Assembly (NCBI GenBank): GCA_964035545.1
Contig: OZ037772.1
Location: 11,411,818-11,475,817 of the forward strand
Length of the DNA: 64,000 bases
Direction: 5' to 3'
Origin: Bugula neritina
Taxonomy: Eukaryota; Bryozoa; Gymnolaemata; Cheilostomatida; Bugulidae
How positions within the stretch are numbered: the stretch's first letter is position 1; every line of letters begins with the position of its first letter. A model generated the notes under the pieces. The model made no database searches. It was given only the letters and a program-made list of their open reading frames with translations, and had not been told where the DNA came from. Both the position numbers and the translations under genes were made by a program. Shown one piece after another: positions 34,501 to 47,300 of the stretch.

Positions 34501-34890
34501 CATAGTATGCATGACCAATAAGGCAGCGAATTTGATTTTTAGAGGGTGGTTGCATCTAACAGCCTGTAGATACATGCTTATACAGAACAGCAAAATATTA
34601 AAATTGTCTGAACACTTTGTTGGTATTAGCTCGACAGCGACATCTTTCCACAAGTCTTCTGCATTAAAAAAAGCTGCTAAATTCTCAGGTGTTGAGAGCT
34701 CTAAAGAATGTTTTCCTTGTTTATTTTTTCTTTTCAATAAAGAAAATTTGGTTTTCGTATCATAGAGCCTCAGTTCACCGAGTAGTTTTTTGTAGTCATC
34801 AGCTGCGAATAGGCTATGCAGGCTTTTTTCTTGACCTTCACCTTTAGCTCTACAATCCACGTTGTTATTTGACTCTCCATTAGACTGCAT
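31588..34890 (-). CDS. Ankyrin-repeat caspase
   Basis: Complete minus-strand model: 34380-34890 (ATG), 33256-33812, 32182-32239, 31588-31886; 1425 nt, 474 residues, phases consistent. Residues 1-170 form a helical domain I do not recognise (no clear CARD or DED). About 182-243 look like one or two ankyrin repeats (RNTILHIAAKFGNLKMAKRIV). The p20 unit starts near 258 (YCLVIYAVEGRDG); the catalytic His is H323 in MLVCMMCHGSN and the nucleophile C363 in FVQACNKS. The p10 unit has FYVLMACKPGTLAYRDN, matching the family's PGxxSWRN segment with its substrate-binding Arg, and ends after KKICLKNIYLRM. The motif is QACNK rather than QACxG, so cleavage efficiency is uncertain. It is a cysteine protease expected to cut after Asp; an apoptotic or immune role is inferred from the family. 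Confidence 0.82.
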
Positions 34891-34939
34891 ATTACGGAAA
34901 AGACTAATCCGACAGTGTTCTTTGATAGGAAGCAGACTA

Positions 34940-37900
34940 CATTCAATGGTGAGTCTATTTAACTACTTTCTCTTAAGCTGGATGGCGGTAAGTTATATAT
35001 ATACCATCTTTATTCGAGTAAGTAGGACACTGCCGCGGAGCACTGAGCTCAGCCTGTACACTGCTTTGTATTAATCTTATTTTGTTATGTAGGCATAGCA
35101 GTCCTCGTCAGCAAAACTCAATACAAAAAAATTCTTTTCCAAAATGTGCAGCTATTATACTTTTGTTTACCCAGTTAACACCTTAAGTGTAAAGTATACA
35201 GAGATCTTTCAAAGTTCAAACAAAAGACTTGCTGCATGTATGCTTTACAGTCTATCAGTACTTTATTGATTGATTATCAGACCCCCACCCTCGGCATCTG
35301 ACTATTCAGACTTGTAGTTGTATTGTATAGGAGGTGTGTTGTTATTATAAACAGGTTTAGCTGCCTTGGGATGTTTTACCTGCCATTTACCTGTATATAT
35401 TATATAAGATAAATCCACATAATTTGGTTGAGTTGACTTCAAGACTACAAATTCTTTATCTTGTCATATTCCTGATATTCAGTGGCAATAGCTCTAATCA
35501 AGGCCAGTCAACTTAATTTGTGCAATACTCACTAGTAGATGATATCTTATATACATTTTAACCTATATTATTCAATTTACTAGACTTTTATGTGCAGCAT
35601 GGATCTAAATATTGACACAATGAAGTGCAGAGTTGTGTCCTCGTACAGGATAACTCAACAAAAATTAAAAATGGGTTTTATTTCTATGGTTTTCACCCTT
35701 TTTACATTCATTGTTGACAGTCTAGGCAGGGTTTCCTACCATTTGATGAACTATGCTGCCCAGAAAAAGTGCAAAACCAATAAGCAATCTTCCTTAATAG
35801 AAGTGAATAAAAGGCCATTTTATTGCTGGTGGTACTTCACCCTGCCATTTAGTCAGTTTTTTATGGCTGTGCTGATTGGCATGTGATTTTATGTGCCAGG
35901 TTTCATTTGGTGGGATGTGAACAAGCCTTTTCATGCATGAAATTTTTGCATTTTAGCAATTTTTTTTAAAATCATTTTGTGGAGTTGTGTTGCACTGCGT
36001 GCCTCTGCTTGTTTTCTGTTAAGTTCTTTTAACTTTTGTAAGTAAGTATTGGATGTGTATGAATAAAGGTGTGCTATTTTTAAAAACTGCCCTTTTCACA
36101 AAATATTTACTTTATAGAGTGCTATATATTATTGTAAAACAATTTATTAAAACGTAAAAAACTATTTTTTTCTGTTTATGGTGTGTATTTTGAAAAATAA
36201 ATAAATAAATCTATATAAATACAATAATTGCAAGGGGGGACAAACCCTAAACTTATCCTTGAAAATGAGTGAAAACACCCAATTCTCTTATCAACCACAG
36301 TAAAAATGCATATTTTATACATCTATTATAGTACATCCAGCTGCATGCGAGCCAGCCAGGGCTAATTGTCATTTTTTCTAGCCGCAAATAGGAAGTCACA
36401 TGACAACCAAATTCCACGTTCTATTAGTTTAAAGAAAGTGGTATCTTTCCTAATGGTTTTTTATAACTCTACAAAACCTAAAAAAATGCTCAAAATAAGT
36501 CTATTTAACTACTTTCTCTTAAGCTGAGTAGCTGTAAGTTATATATACACCATCTTTATCAGAGTAAGTAAAGGCACTGCGCTACGAAGCACTGAGCTTA
36601 GCCTGTCACTATGCACTGCTTTGTATTGGTTTTGTTTTGTTATGTAGGCATAGCAGCTAGCGTCAGCAAAACTCAATACAAAAAACTTATTTTCCAAAAT
36701 GTGCAGCTATTATACTTTTGTTTGGCCAATTAACACATCAAACATACTTTTGTTAACACATCGTGCAAAGTATACAGAAATCTTTCAAAGTTCAGGCTGA
36801 AACTAGTCAATGCGATAATTTATTCAAACAAAAGACTTACTGCTGCATGCTTTACATTCTATCAATATTTTATTGATTGATTAGTTTAAAGGAAATGACA
36901 TTTTTTTCTAATGGTTTTTTCATAACTCTATAAAACCTAAAAAAGTTGCTCAAAATTCAAAGTAAAGTGGGTTTAATCTCTATGGTTTCTACTCTTTTTG
37001 CATCCATTGTTGACAGTCTAAACAGGGTTTCCTACCATTTTATGAACGATGCTGCCCATAACAGGTGTGAAACCAATAAGCAATCTTCCTTAATAGAAGT
37101 GAATAAAAGGCCATTTTATTGCTGGTGGTACTTCAGTCTGCCATTTTTGTGAGCTTTTTATGGCTGTGCTGGTTGTTATATGATTTTATGTGCCAGGTTT
37201 CATTTGGTGCGATGTGAACAAGCCTTTTCATGCATGCATGAAATTTTAGCATTTTAGCAATATTATTTTCAAAACCTGTCTCAAAGGACTGTGATGCAAT
37301 TCGTGCCTCTGCTTGTTTTCTGTTAAGTTCTTTTAACTTTTGTAAGTAAGTATTGGATGTGTATGAATAAAGGTGTGCTATTTTAAAAATTGCCCTTTTC
37401 ACAAAATATTTACTTTATAGAGTGCTATATATTATTGTAAAACAATTTATTAAAGCGTAAAAAACTATTTTTTTCTGTTTATGGTGTGTATTTTTAAAAA
37501 TAAATAAATAAATCTATATAAATACAATAATTGCAAGGGGGGACAAACCCTAAACTTATCCTTGAAAATGAGTGAAAACACCCAATTCTCTTATCAACCA
37601 CAGTAAAAATGCATATTTTATACATCTATTATAGTACATCTAACTGCATGAGAGCCAATCAGGGCTAATTGTCATTTTTCTAGCAGCATATAGGAAGTCA
37701 CATGACAACCAACTAGCATACTCTATTAGTTTAAAGGAAGTGACATTTTTTCCTAATGGTTTTTCATAACTCTACAAAAAGGAAAGGTGTAAAGCCAATA
37801 AGCAATCTTTCTTAATAGAGGTGAATAAAAGGCTATTTTATTGCTGGTGGTACTTCAGTCTGCCATTTTGTCAGCTTTTTATGGCTGTGCTGGTTGGTAT

Positions 37901-39170
37901 GTGATTTTATGTGCCAGGTTTCATTTAGATTTTAGTGTGATGTGAACAAGCCTTTTCCTGCATGAAGCTTTTGCATTTTAGCAACTTTTTTAAAAATCAT
38001 TTTTGTGGAGTTGCAGTGCACCTCGTGCCTCTGCTTGTTTTCTGTGAAGTTCTTTTAACTTTTGTAAGTAAGTATTGGATTTGTATGAATACAGGTGTGC
38101 TATTTTTAAAACTGCCTTTTTCACAAAATATTTACTTTATAGAGTAATATTTATTATTGTAAAACTATTATTAAAGCGTGTAAAACCATTTTTTTTCTGT
38201 TTATGATGGGTATTTGTAAAAATAAATAAATAAATACAATAAATGCAGGGGGGACAAACCCTAAAACTAACTACATAACATCCACAATTTGCTCAAAATT
38301 CGGAAAAAATGGGCTGTTTGCAGATTTTGATCTACATAATTTTAGCACTAAAACCAATTCTCAGCTTTATTGAGACACCTTTTCTAAGCTTTACTGTTGT
38401 CTGGGCAGTATATTTCATGAACTGAGGTTGATTTCTATGGTCTAGATCTCTTTTCATGTTCATTGTCAGCAGTCTAGGTCAGGAAAATGATCTGCTGGTA
38501 GGTATTTCACCATTTCATTTCTAGAAAAGGTGTCTTGTGCAAAACCAATAAACAATCTCCCTCTTCGGAGGTGAAAATCCTATTTTATTGCTGATGGTAC
38601 TTCTAGTCTGTGTCAGTGTTTTTATGTATATACTGGTTGGTATGTCCTTTTATGTGCTTAGTTCTATTCTTGTAAAAGACCTTTTTTATGAATTGTTTGC
38701 AACTTCAAAGTGTTTTGTAGAGTTGTCCTGCACGAGGACATAACTCCTATTTGTAAATGTTTTTAGCCCCTGAAGCTGTTACAGTTAAGAGCAAACAGTG
38801 GGGTGAGCACATTTTCTGACTTGTTAGTTATTGATGCATATTTATTTTGCAGCGCCTTTAATATCTTTGCTATGATTAGTAGGCTGTGTGTTCAGGGGTT
38901 GATAACTATGATAGGTACCCCTATTTAATGAGAGCGGATTAGATAAAGGTTATGTGTGTTATTTTCTCAAATCAATAAAGTAAAAACGTAGGTGTGATAT
39001 TACCAAAAGAGCCTTGTTTTTATAAAAAAAAATATTTTTTAATATATTATTCATTATTGAAAGGTATAAAAGTTTAGAAAAATCTTTTGTTTTGTTTATT
39101 CCTTGTGTATTTTCAATAATATTAAATACATCTGAATGTAATAAATGTAAGGGGGACAAATCCTAAATTT
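34940..39170. repeat. Divergent tandem repeat array upstream of the ankyrin-caspase
   Basis: Copy A (about 34945-36490), copy B (36495-37780), copy C (37785-38270) and a degenerate copy D (about 38380-39170). Shared blocks include GTCTATTTAACTACTTTCTC (34945, 36500), GTTGACAGTCTA..AGGGTTTCCTACC (35715, 37010), CAATAAGCAATCTT (all three) and GTAAGTATTGGATTTGTATG-type tails. Plus-strand frames (TNKQSSLIEVNKRPFYCWWY) and minus-strand frames (YTSNTYLQKLKELNRKQAEA) are both kept between copies, so neither is good evidence of coding. Confidence 0.75.
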
Positions 39171-39174
39171 AAAG

Positions 39175-41357
39175 TTTTGTTGCGTCAAAATAAAAAATCA
39201 AGTAATTCAATCAACCATAGCAATATATATGTTGCATTCGATGATTTTAGAAAATTAGAAAGTTGCATGAAAAGACCAATTGGGCGTATTTATTCAACTG
39301 AAAATGAGCACATAGTCATACGAGGCAATCCAATTTCCGTACTATAATATTATTATTTTTAAGAGAAGGGCAATTGCCTTAGCATTCACCCAGTGGGCTT
39401 AAATTAGTAAAATGATTAGTTATGTTGACTTATAAATGCAGCTAAGGTAATTTTATACAAAGTATAATAATAGTTTATGTCACAAGATGCATGCTTGGCA
39501 TATAGTGCAAACAGTGTATATCACGGCCATATAGAAACTGTAAAATAGGCAAGTTTTTTGTGAAATTATTGTCGATTAATTTATAAAGTTCAGTCCTTAA
39601 ATTTTTATATTTGTTTGTTTTTTAATTAGCATACTTTGTAAAGTTTTTGTAATACTCTGCCCGATTAGATAAATACATGGGGGACAAATCTAAATATTTT
39701 GCATTTTATTTCCTCTATTAAATGAAATGAAATGAAGTATTAGTAAATCGTATACAATAAACATTTTGACTAATTAACTGTGCTATTTTAGAATTTTGAG
39801 CCGGTTGCATATAGAGCTATATTATAGCAGTAAACAGACATGTTACATCTGCAGAATAAACCAATGGAAGTACAGGCATCAACGTGGCAAAAAAAACTCT
39901 TGTATTAATAGTAACACCAGAGCACCTGCACATTATGTAATACATTAAGCTATGATTAAGTTAAGCTGTGACTTGCTGCGGAGGTTTAAGAAACAAAACA
40001 CCTGCTGGACATGTTATAGGGAATTGTTTTGTGTAAACAAAGCTGCAGAAATGCAATATGCAACGTAAATGACCACAGACAAGTGTAATAATGTATATAT
40101 ACATTCTACTACAAAAATACTATAAAATTAGTGTTTAATAATAGTTTAGTGCTACAAGCTGAGGCCCACACCTGATGACGGCAATTTATCATAATTTAGA
40201 CAGCTAGGGTGACTTAAGATTTTGATACATACAACTAAATATAGATTATACTGCCACATTGGAATAAACCTTTTTGGCGAATATTGTGCTTATTTTATAT
40301 AGAGCTTAAAATGTCTACAGGGATTTACATAAAGTATGATGGCTAGAAATTATGTGCTTTAAATTGCAAGAGGCACTCATTTTCATTTAAGTATTTCATA
40401 ACTATTTTACTTCCTAAAATGTCTTTCATAGTTGTTGGGCTGAAATACTAAATCAATTTATATGTGGAGTAGTAAAAGGTTGCAGGTAGAGTAATTTATT
40501 ACAATACACAGCATGCCTTTGCGTGGAATAATTAATGTTTGAATCCAACAATTAACAAGTTTACAAATATATAATTGCATTTATTGTACTATAAATAGAA
40601 TACAAAATTTTAAACACAACAGCGGAACGACTGATAGAGATTAAAACAACACTGAATGTTTCTCATATAAATATATAATTCTGAATAGACATTGTATGAA
40701 TAATAAAATACTATGTTAGAAATATAGAGTGAGTGTCAGCACAGGAAATGCATGTTAGAAGTTGTCACGTTGCCGTTGGAAACAGAAAATATGAAACTTC
40801 AACATGTGACAAGATTAGTTTGGAGAATTAGTGTAACCTTTGGCTAAGAGTAGTTAGAGTGACTATGTAGAGGCAGTGCGAGGTGCAGTAGTACTAGCAG
40901 TGAGTACTAGTAACTGTTAGTACCTACTTACAGTTACTAGTACTCACTGTTAGTAGGTACTAACAGTTACTAGTACTCACTGCTACTAGGTACTAACAGT
41001 TAGTAGATAGAGGGCGTGGCTGTATTTCCTTTCCACTAAATAATGTCAACCTTAAGCTAAAGATGATTTGAAGAAACTAATTAAAAATGAATACAATTTG
41101 TGACTTTGGATTTTGATTAAAACTAGGAATGTTTTCCAAAACTAGAATTATAGAAACAAGAATAAAGAGTGCACATTAAAGTTATTCACTCAAACAAATA
41201 GAATAAGGGAACTTAGAGAGTTGAGAGTCACAACAGAGAGCACGGTAAACAGTATATAATGATACAAAACAGTTAGAAACAGGAGTACAGGTAGAATATT
41301 CTCTAATGCAGTATAATACAATGGCAACGTTGTGTAGTCACTCAGCTTGAGTCCATT
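39175..41357. other. AT-rich intergenic region
   Basis: No supported gene. The last part may be the NPDC1-like 3'UTR. A short inverted/tandem repeat lies at 40880-41005. Confidence 0.5.
40880..41005. repeat. Inverted/tandem repeat (TACTAGTAACTGTTAGTACC)
   Basis: Several copies, in both orientations, of a roughly 40-bp unit built from CAGTGAGTACTAGTAACTG and its complement. Multiple alternative hairpins are possible. Confidence 0.8.
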
Positions 41358-44300
41358 TTACTTCTTTTTACTTGACAGAGACTGAGGGGACACCTGAGGA
41401 GGGGAGGATGGAGGGGAGGGGGTGGACGAATGGGAACTTTTATTCCCAGCTAGAAACACCGGATTTGATACTTCCATTTCTCCAGCCTGAAACAAGAAAT
41501 CAAGAGAAAGTTAAACATGTTTTGCCTTCAGAGTTCACTGGAAATGTATGTGTACGCTAAGGCATGTTAACCTTGACATTTCCACATTTTAGTACAGGCA
41601 CTATGGGTAGCTCACTAACAGGAGGGGGGGGGACACTGTAGACTGAGAACTTAGTACACAGATAAATACTTACGGGGGCGAGGCCGGGACACTCGTAGAC
41701 TGTGTAGTTGCCATCTTCGTTCTCTTCCCCGTCATCCAAATCAGACTCGTCTTGTTTGCTGTTCTCTGACCTGAAAAAACGGCAGCACTTGACTAAACGT
41801 AGCGACAGCGCTTGAATAAACACAACGCAATGTATCACTCCCTATAGGCTATGCTGAAAATATGGGAAGTCAATTCAGGGAAGACTACTCAGTGGAGGTT
41901 ACACTTCTCCAGATACCTATCCCACAGTGCACTAGCTGAGAGTGCTGCAGGTTACACTTACTTCTCCAGATAGCTATCGCACAGTGCACTAGCTGAGAGT
42001 GCTGCAGGTTACACTTACTTCTCCAGATACATATCCCACAGTGCACTAGCTGAGAGTGCTGTATATTACACTTCTCTAGATACCTATCCCAGAGTGCACT
42101 AGCTGAGGGTGCTGCATATTACACTTACTTCTCCAGATACATATCCCACAGTGCACTAGCTGAGAGTGCTGCATATTACACTTACTTCTCTAGAGCCAGC
42201 ATCTGCTGCTTCACCTGCTGGTAGTGGTACATCTGCGCCGACTGAGCGAGTTTACGGTCACCTGATGACTCGCTGCGACTCATGTCCTGACTCCGCCTTC
42301 TCTCCTCTCCGTACACGCTGCCGTAGCCGACGTACTCCGACGGTCGCATGGACTTGCGTATCTTATAGAACCTGCGAGACGGCAGCATATAATATAATAT
42401 GATGGACAGGTTAGTAATATGGATTATGGTGTATATCATACACTGTATTCTCATCTTTCTTGCTATATAACTAAATTATTTTGCGCTGTACTTTAGTAAG
42501 TAAAGGAAGGAATTTTAGGCGAAGGCAGGTTTAAACAAATAACAAGACTGTCAGAGTCTGTACCAGTCTTTCTTCTATTAGATCCAACAAGTATATGGAT
42601 CTAATTTTAAACGGGCAACACAACAGACTACCCAGTCTATCTGTAGACAGGTTACCACAGGAAAGTCTCACAGATGTTGATATTTTAGTGAGCAGTTGGA
42701 GTGGTGAGGGTACTAGAAGAGGAGGTACTAGAAAGGGCGGTACTAGAAGGGGGCGGTGCTAGAGGGGGAGGTATTATAATAAGCGGTACTAGAAGGGGAG
42801 GTACTAGAAGAGGGTGGTACTAGAAGAGGCGGTACTAGAAAAGGGTGGTACTAGAAGAGGAAGTATTAGAAGAGGCGGCACTAAAAGGGGAGGTACTAAC
42901 CTGTACCAGCAAATGCCGGCTATGACCAGACAGACGATGCAGAGAAGAGTTGCTGCCGACACCACACCTGTAAGACATAACATATCATCAGCACAGTGTC
43001 AGAATACAATGTGATGTGACAGATAAGAGCAGGTGTTGCCAAGTGTCTAGTGAGTATGCATTGAATGAATATACCAGAACAGGGAGACAACTACAGCGTG
43101 TAAAGACTATTTAATTGCAGTAATTACTAAAATATAATAACAGGTAACATAATACTATACCATATAGTACTGTATAATACTGTACTATATACTATGATAC
43201 ATGCTGTGTTATGTAATACTATAAAATATAATACTATAATCTATACAATAAATTACTATGTAATACTTTACTATGAGTAGTCTAGATAAAGCAAAGGAAC
43301 TTTCAAGTAGCCACTCAGACTCACTGTATACTAATTATTGCTGATAAAGAGAATATTTATTAAAATATAAAGAGTTGTCCCATCTCTGACTGAGCCAGTA
43401 ACACTGTGTCACATGTTAGCCTACTATGCTAGTAAACACCTCAACATTAGGTCGTGGTTTGAGATGCAACAGTACAAATCTAATCCTTTTAATCTCTTCT
43501 CATAAATCAGGGTTTTAAGATGCTGGAGCAATAAACATGTGTTTGAGTTGGGTGGACAACAACCCCCCCCCACTTTCTTCACTTCTACTAAGGCTAATAA
43601 TATCTGTAACTAACACCAATAACAACAGCCACTGTGGCACAGAGGTGTTGCAAGGTAGCTTAAGGGCAAACAGACTAACCGTGTGATTATCAATATTACA
43701 TGGATGCTTTTCAGAAAATCTTTGATGCATTATTTAGTTTGCTAAGTGAACTTTTAACTAGCTTACAGGGTGAAGGTTATTCTTCACGGAGTTTATAAAA
43801 CTAGGACTAAGCAGTTAGAAAAACTTTAAATGTTTTAAGTTTTGTTAGTAATTTCATTCTGTTCACTTGAACGTTACTTCCTTTTTAAATGAAGGCGCCA
43901 GTAGATTATATGAATATGGAATCACATTAGCACAGAGTATAAAGTATAGAATATAGACTGAAGAGTATATAGTATAGAATATAGACTGCAGAGTATAAAG
44001 TATAGAATATAGACCACAGAGCATAAAGTATAGAATATAGACCACAAAGTATATAGTATAGAATATAGACTACAGAGTATATAGTATAGAATATAGACTA
44101 CAGAGTATATAGTATAGAATATAGACCACAGAGTATATAGTATAGAATATAGACCACAGAGTATAAAGTATAGAATATAGACCACAGAGTATAAAGTATA
44201 GAATATAGACTACAGAGTATAAAGTAAAGAATATAGACTACTGAGTATAAAGTATAGAATATAGACCAAAGAGTATAAAGTACCAAAGAAGATGACGTTA

Positions 44301-47300
44301 CTAAATCCGGAAGAACTGGACGTAACGGATTCGGCAGATGAAGACTGAGTTCCTCCAGCTTTTCCTCTCCCACTGCTTACCGGGGCGGGCATTCGTTTTT
44401 CAACAACTTCCCCTACAATACACAAACCGATAATGAACAAAAATATAGTCAGTTTTTTGTTAGGAATACACAGGGATTCATAGACTACGTTTCCAAGCTT
44501 CCCCGAATGGACTTTTCATTCGGATGTTTGGAAACAGTTGCATGAATGAAAACACAACCATAAGTTTATAGTAGGAGCATCTATTCCCATGAACCACACA
44601 GTGAGAGACAGAAAAACTCAACACAGTATAAAATAAGTTCCTGCATGACAGAGTATACACTGAACTATTGTTAGTATTCAGCTATGCATGGGGTTCATTG
44701 TTACACTGAGTATAGCACACCTGGAGAGCTACTAAACTTAAACTAGCTGCACTCACATGGAATGGCTGGGCATTAATGCTTCAGTACTTTTCCCTCCTCT
44801 GAATTGAAGCATGAATTTTAAAGACTAAATAGTGAAGTAAGTATGAGAGAGCAAATGGGGGAGCAGATACAGGAGTGTAGATAGAAGGGGGGATGATTCC
44901 CATTATTTTGAGGACTACAGTAACAGCAGTATAGTAAGAATTAACATTCAACTATTGAAAATATAAGGATAATTCCATAAAATAAGGTCACAGTGTAAGA
45001 TAAACATTACACCTATGAATGAGGAGAAGGGGGGGCATATGGTGATAATGTGTTCAAAAGGAGAAGGGCCGTAGAATCAGTACCCTTGAGCCAATGAACT
45101 CGCAGCTAATAAGAATACTGCCTTTCTTATGTGCAGGGTGAAACCTCAACAGCCTACAGTGCAGTTTGCTTTGTAAAGAAATAAAACCAGTCATCATATT
45201 TGGAGTTGTTGGTCTACTCGGCAACTGTGGATATGTTAGAAGGGTTACAACTAAATATGCACTACACCAAAAAGTTACTCAAACTCAACTGAAATAACAC
45301 AATAAACACTAGTTAGGCATAGTTTTGTTGTTTTTGAAGCAGCTATAAACAAGTTAGAGTATGGAGAGTTGATATTACATCATCACACTGGACAGGCAGC
45401 GCTGACAGGATGTTCTAAATGTCAAACACTGCAGATCAATAAACAAGTAATCTGTTCACTAAGTAGGAGGGACAGAGCTAATGATGAGCTGAACTAGAGC
45501 TGGGTGTGAACTCAGCAGCAAACCCCCTTCGGGAACATCCCTAAGTCAGCTAATATGTAGAGGCAGCGAGTGGGTTTACACAAGGGAATTACCTCCCCCT
45601 CACACATGTTATCTGTTTACATTACCAGCACTTTAGTTAAGTTTGTCACATGAAGGGGCAAATCAGGTGCTAGAAATAACTTCAAAGATGTAAGCAGGCA
45701 GCTGGTGTGAGTGTGTGTGCGTGCGTGCCCGTAAATAATTAAGTGACAAGAGAGAAAATGGCAGCTTCGTTAACCACCCTGTTTCTCTAATGCAAAGTCA
45801 TGGTTAACGAGGCAATCAGAAAAACACCCTGATAAGCTGCACCCACAGCAGTTTCAACACATGAACTCAGTGCATATTCAACACATGGAAACTCTGTGTA
45901 TATTCAACACATGAACTCAGTGCATATTCAACACGTGAAAAGACAACGCACTGTGTAGCCTCAGTTCTATACTCACCTAATTGCGCCCGAGTAGAGGACT
46001 CCAGTAGGATACCCTGCACCTCTGGTTTAACTTGACCTGTAGTTGAGTCTGTCAAAGTCTCCATGTTGCCGAAGTACGACTCTATCTTTGTTATCAGGTT
46101 GTCCACGACTACAAACAGGAAACAGGCAGTGTACATTGCAGCAGAGGCAAATGGTAAAGATAACATACAGACTTATTAAAAATTTTAAGCACAGCTAAAA
46201 CCCAAACAGATATCTCGAGGTCAAAAGGTCATGCTGGCCAAGAACAAGAGTTGATTATAAAACTCTTGCAATGCATCTAACCCCTAATTAGAAATATATA
46301 TGGTGACAGGAAATAAAGTTATGACAGCAGACGGCTACCCGAACAGAACCAAGAGGAGATAGGTGAGAAAAAGCAGAAGGTAGAAGTTACCCGATTCGTC
46401 CATACAGCGGCCATAGACTTCTATATATGGCACTTTGCAATCCCCGCATTGACCATTGGTGGAGGACGTGCAAACCTCCCGCCTCTTCTGCTCACATTCG
46501 AGGGCAGATGGACAGTCTAAATAGTAAAGCAAGACATTATGGTATGGGGAATCGTTATAGAATACGTTAGTTCATGTATGAGTTGGTTTAAAAACTAGAA
46601 CTAGTGGTGTAAATGTTCAAAGAGCGTAATATATACTGGTACAATATCACAGCCATTAAGCCTCTTTATATAATGTAACCCCAGTAGGTCATGCTGCTAA
46701 TACTAATAATAAACCACTAGCTAGTAGCTAGTAATTACTAACTAGTAACTAATAACTGATACTACTAACTAGTAACTACCAACTGGTAGCTAGTGACTAC
46801 TAACTGCCAACTAGAAACTGCAAACTAGAAACTACTAATTCCCAACTACTAACTAGTAAATAGCAACTGTTGGCTAGTAACTAATTAGTCAACTATCAAC
46901 TAGTAGCTAATAACTACTAACTGTTAGCTAGTGACTACTGATTCTAACTCCCAACTAGTGAACACTAACAACAAGTAACTAAAGAGAAGCCCCAATGCAA
47001 CATCAGGATTCCAAACACAATCAGCAAATTAGGTACACTGATGTAGATTGTGGACAGATTAGGCCGTCTAGTGCAAAGCAATGTCGATTCTACAGGACAG
47101 AGTATACATTAGAGATAGTACTATACAGTGATGCTGAAACTGCAGGCATAACGTCTAGAGGCAGCGCAACGCAATGCAGTGACAACCTCTCACCTGGTTT
47201 ACATATACTGTTTACATTCTCCGTGTAGCCAGGTAGACACGCACCACATCCATACTGTAAGGTGGGTGCAGGCTGCCGGTACACTTTACCACACCGAGCG

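Noticed and set aside
34511-34765. 84-codon plus-strand frame
   Set aside because: Antisense shadow of the first exon of the ankyrin-caspase.
35590-37152. Plus-strand frames encoding NKQSSLIEVNKRPFYCWWY
   Set aside because: Present in two repeat copies, but the third copy has lost the start of the frame, and the opposite strand is also partly open; no splice or domain evidence.
41372-41560. 62-codon plus-strand frame
   Set aside because: Antisense to the terminal NPDC1 exon.
43863-44373. Several repetitive minus-strand frames (YILYFILCSLYS type)
   Set aside because: They are translations of the 28-bp intronic minisatellite of the NPDC1 gene.
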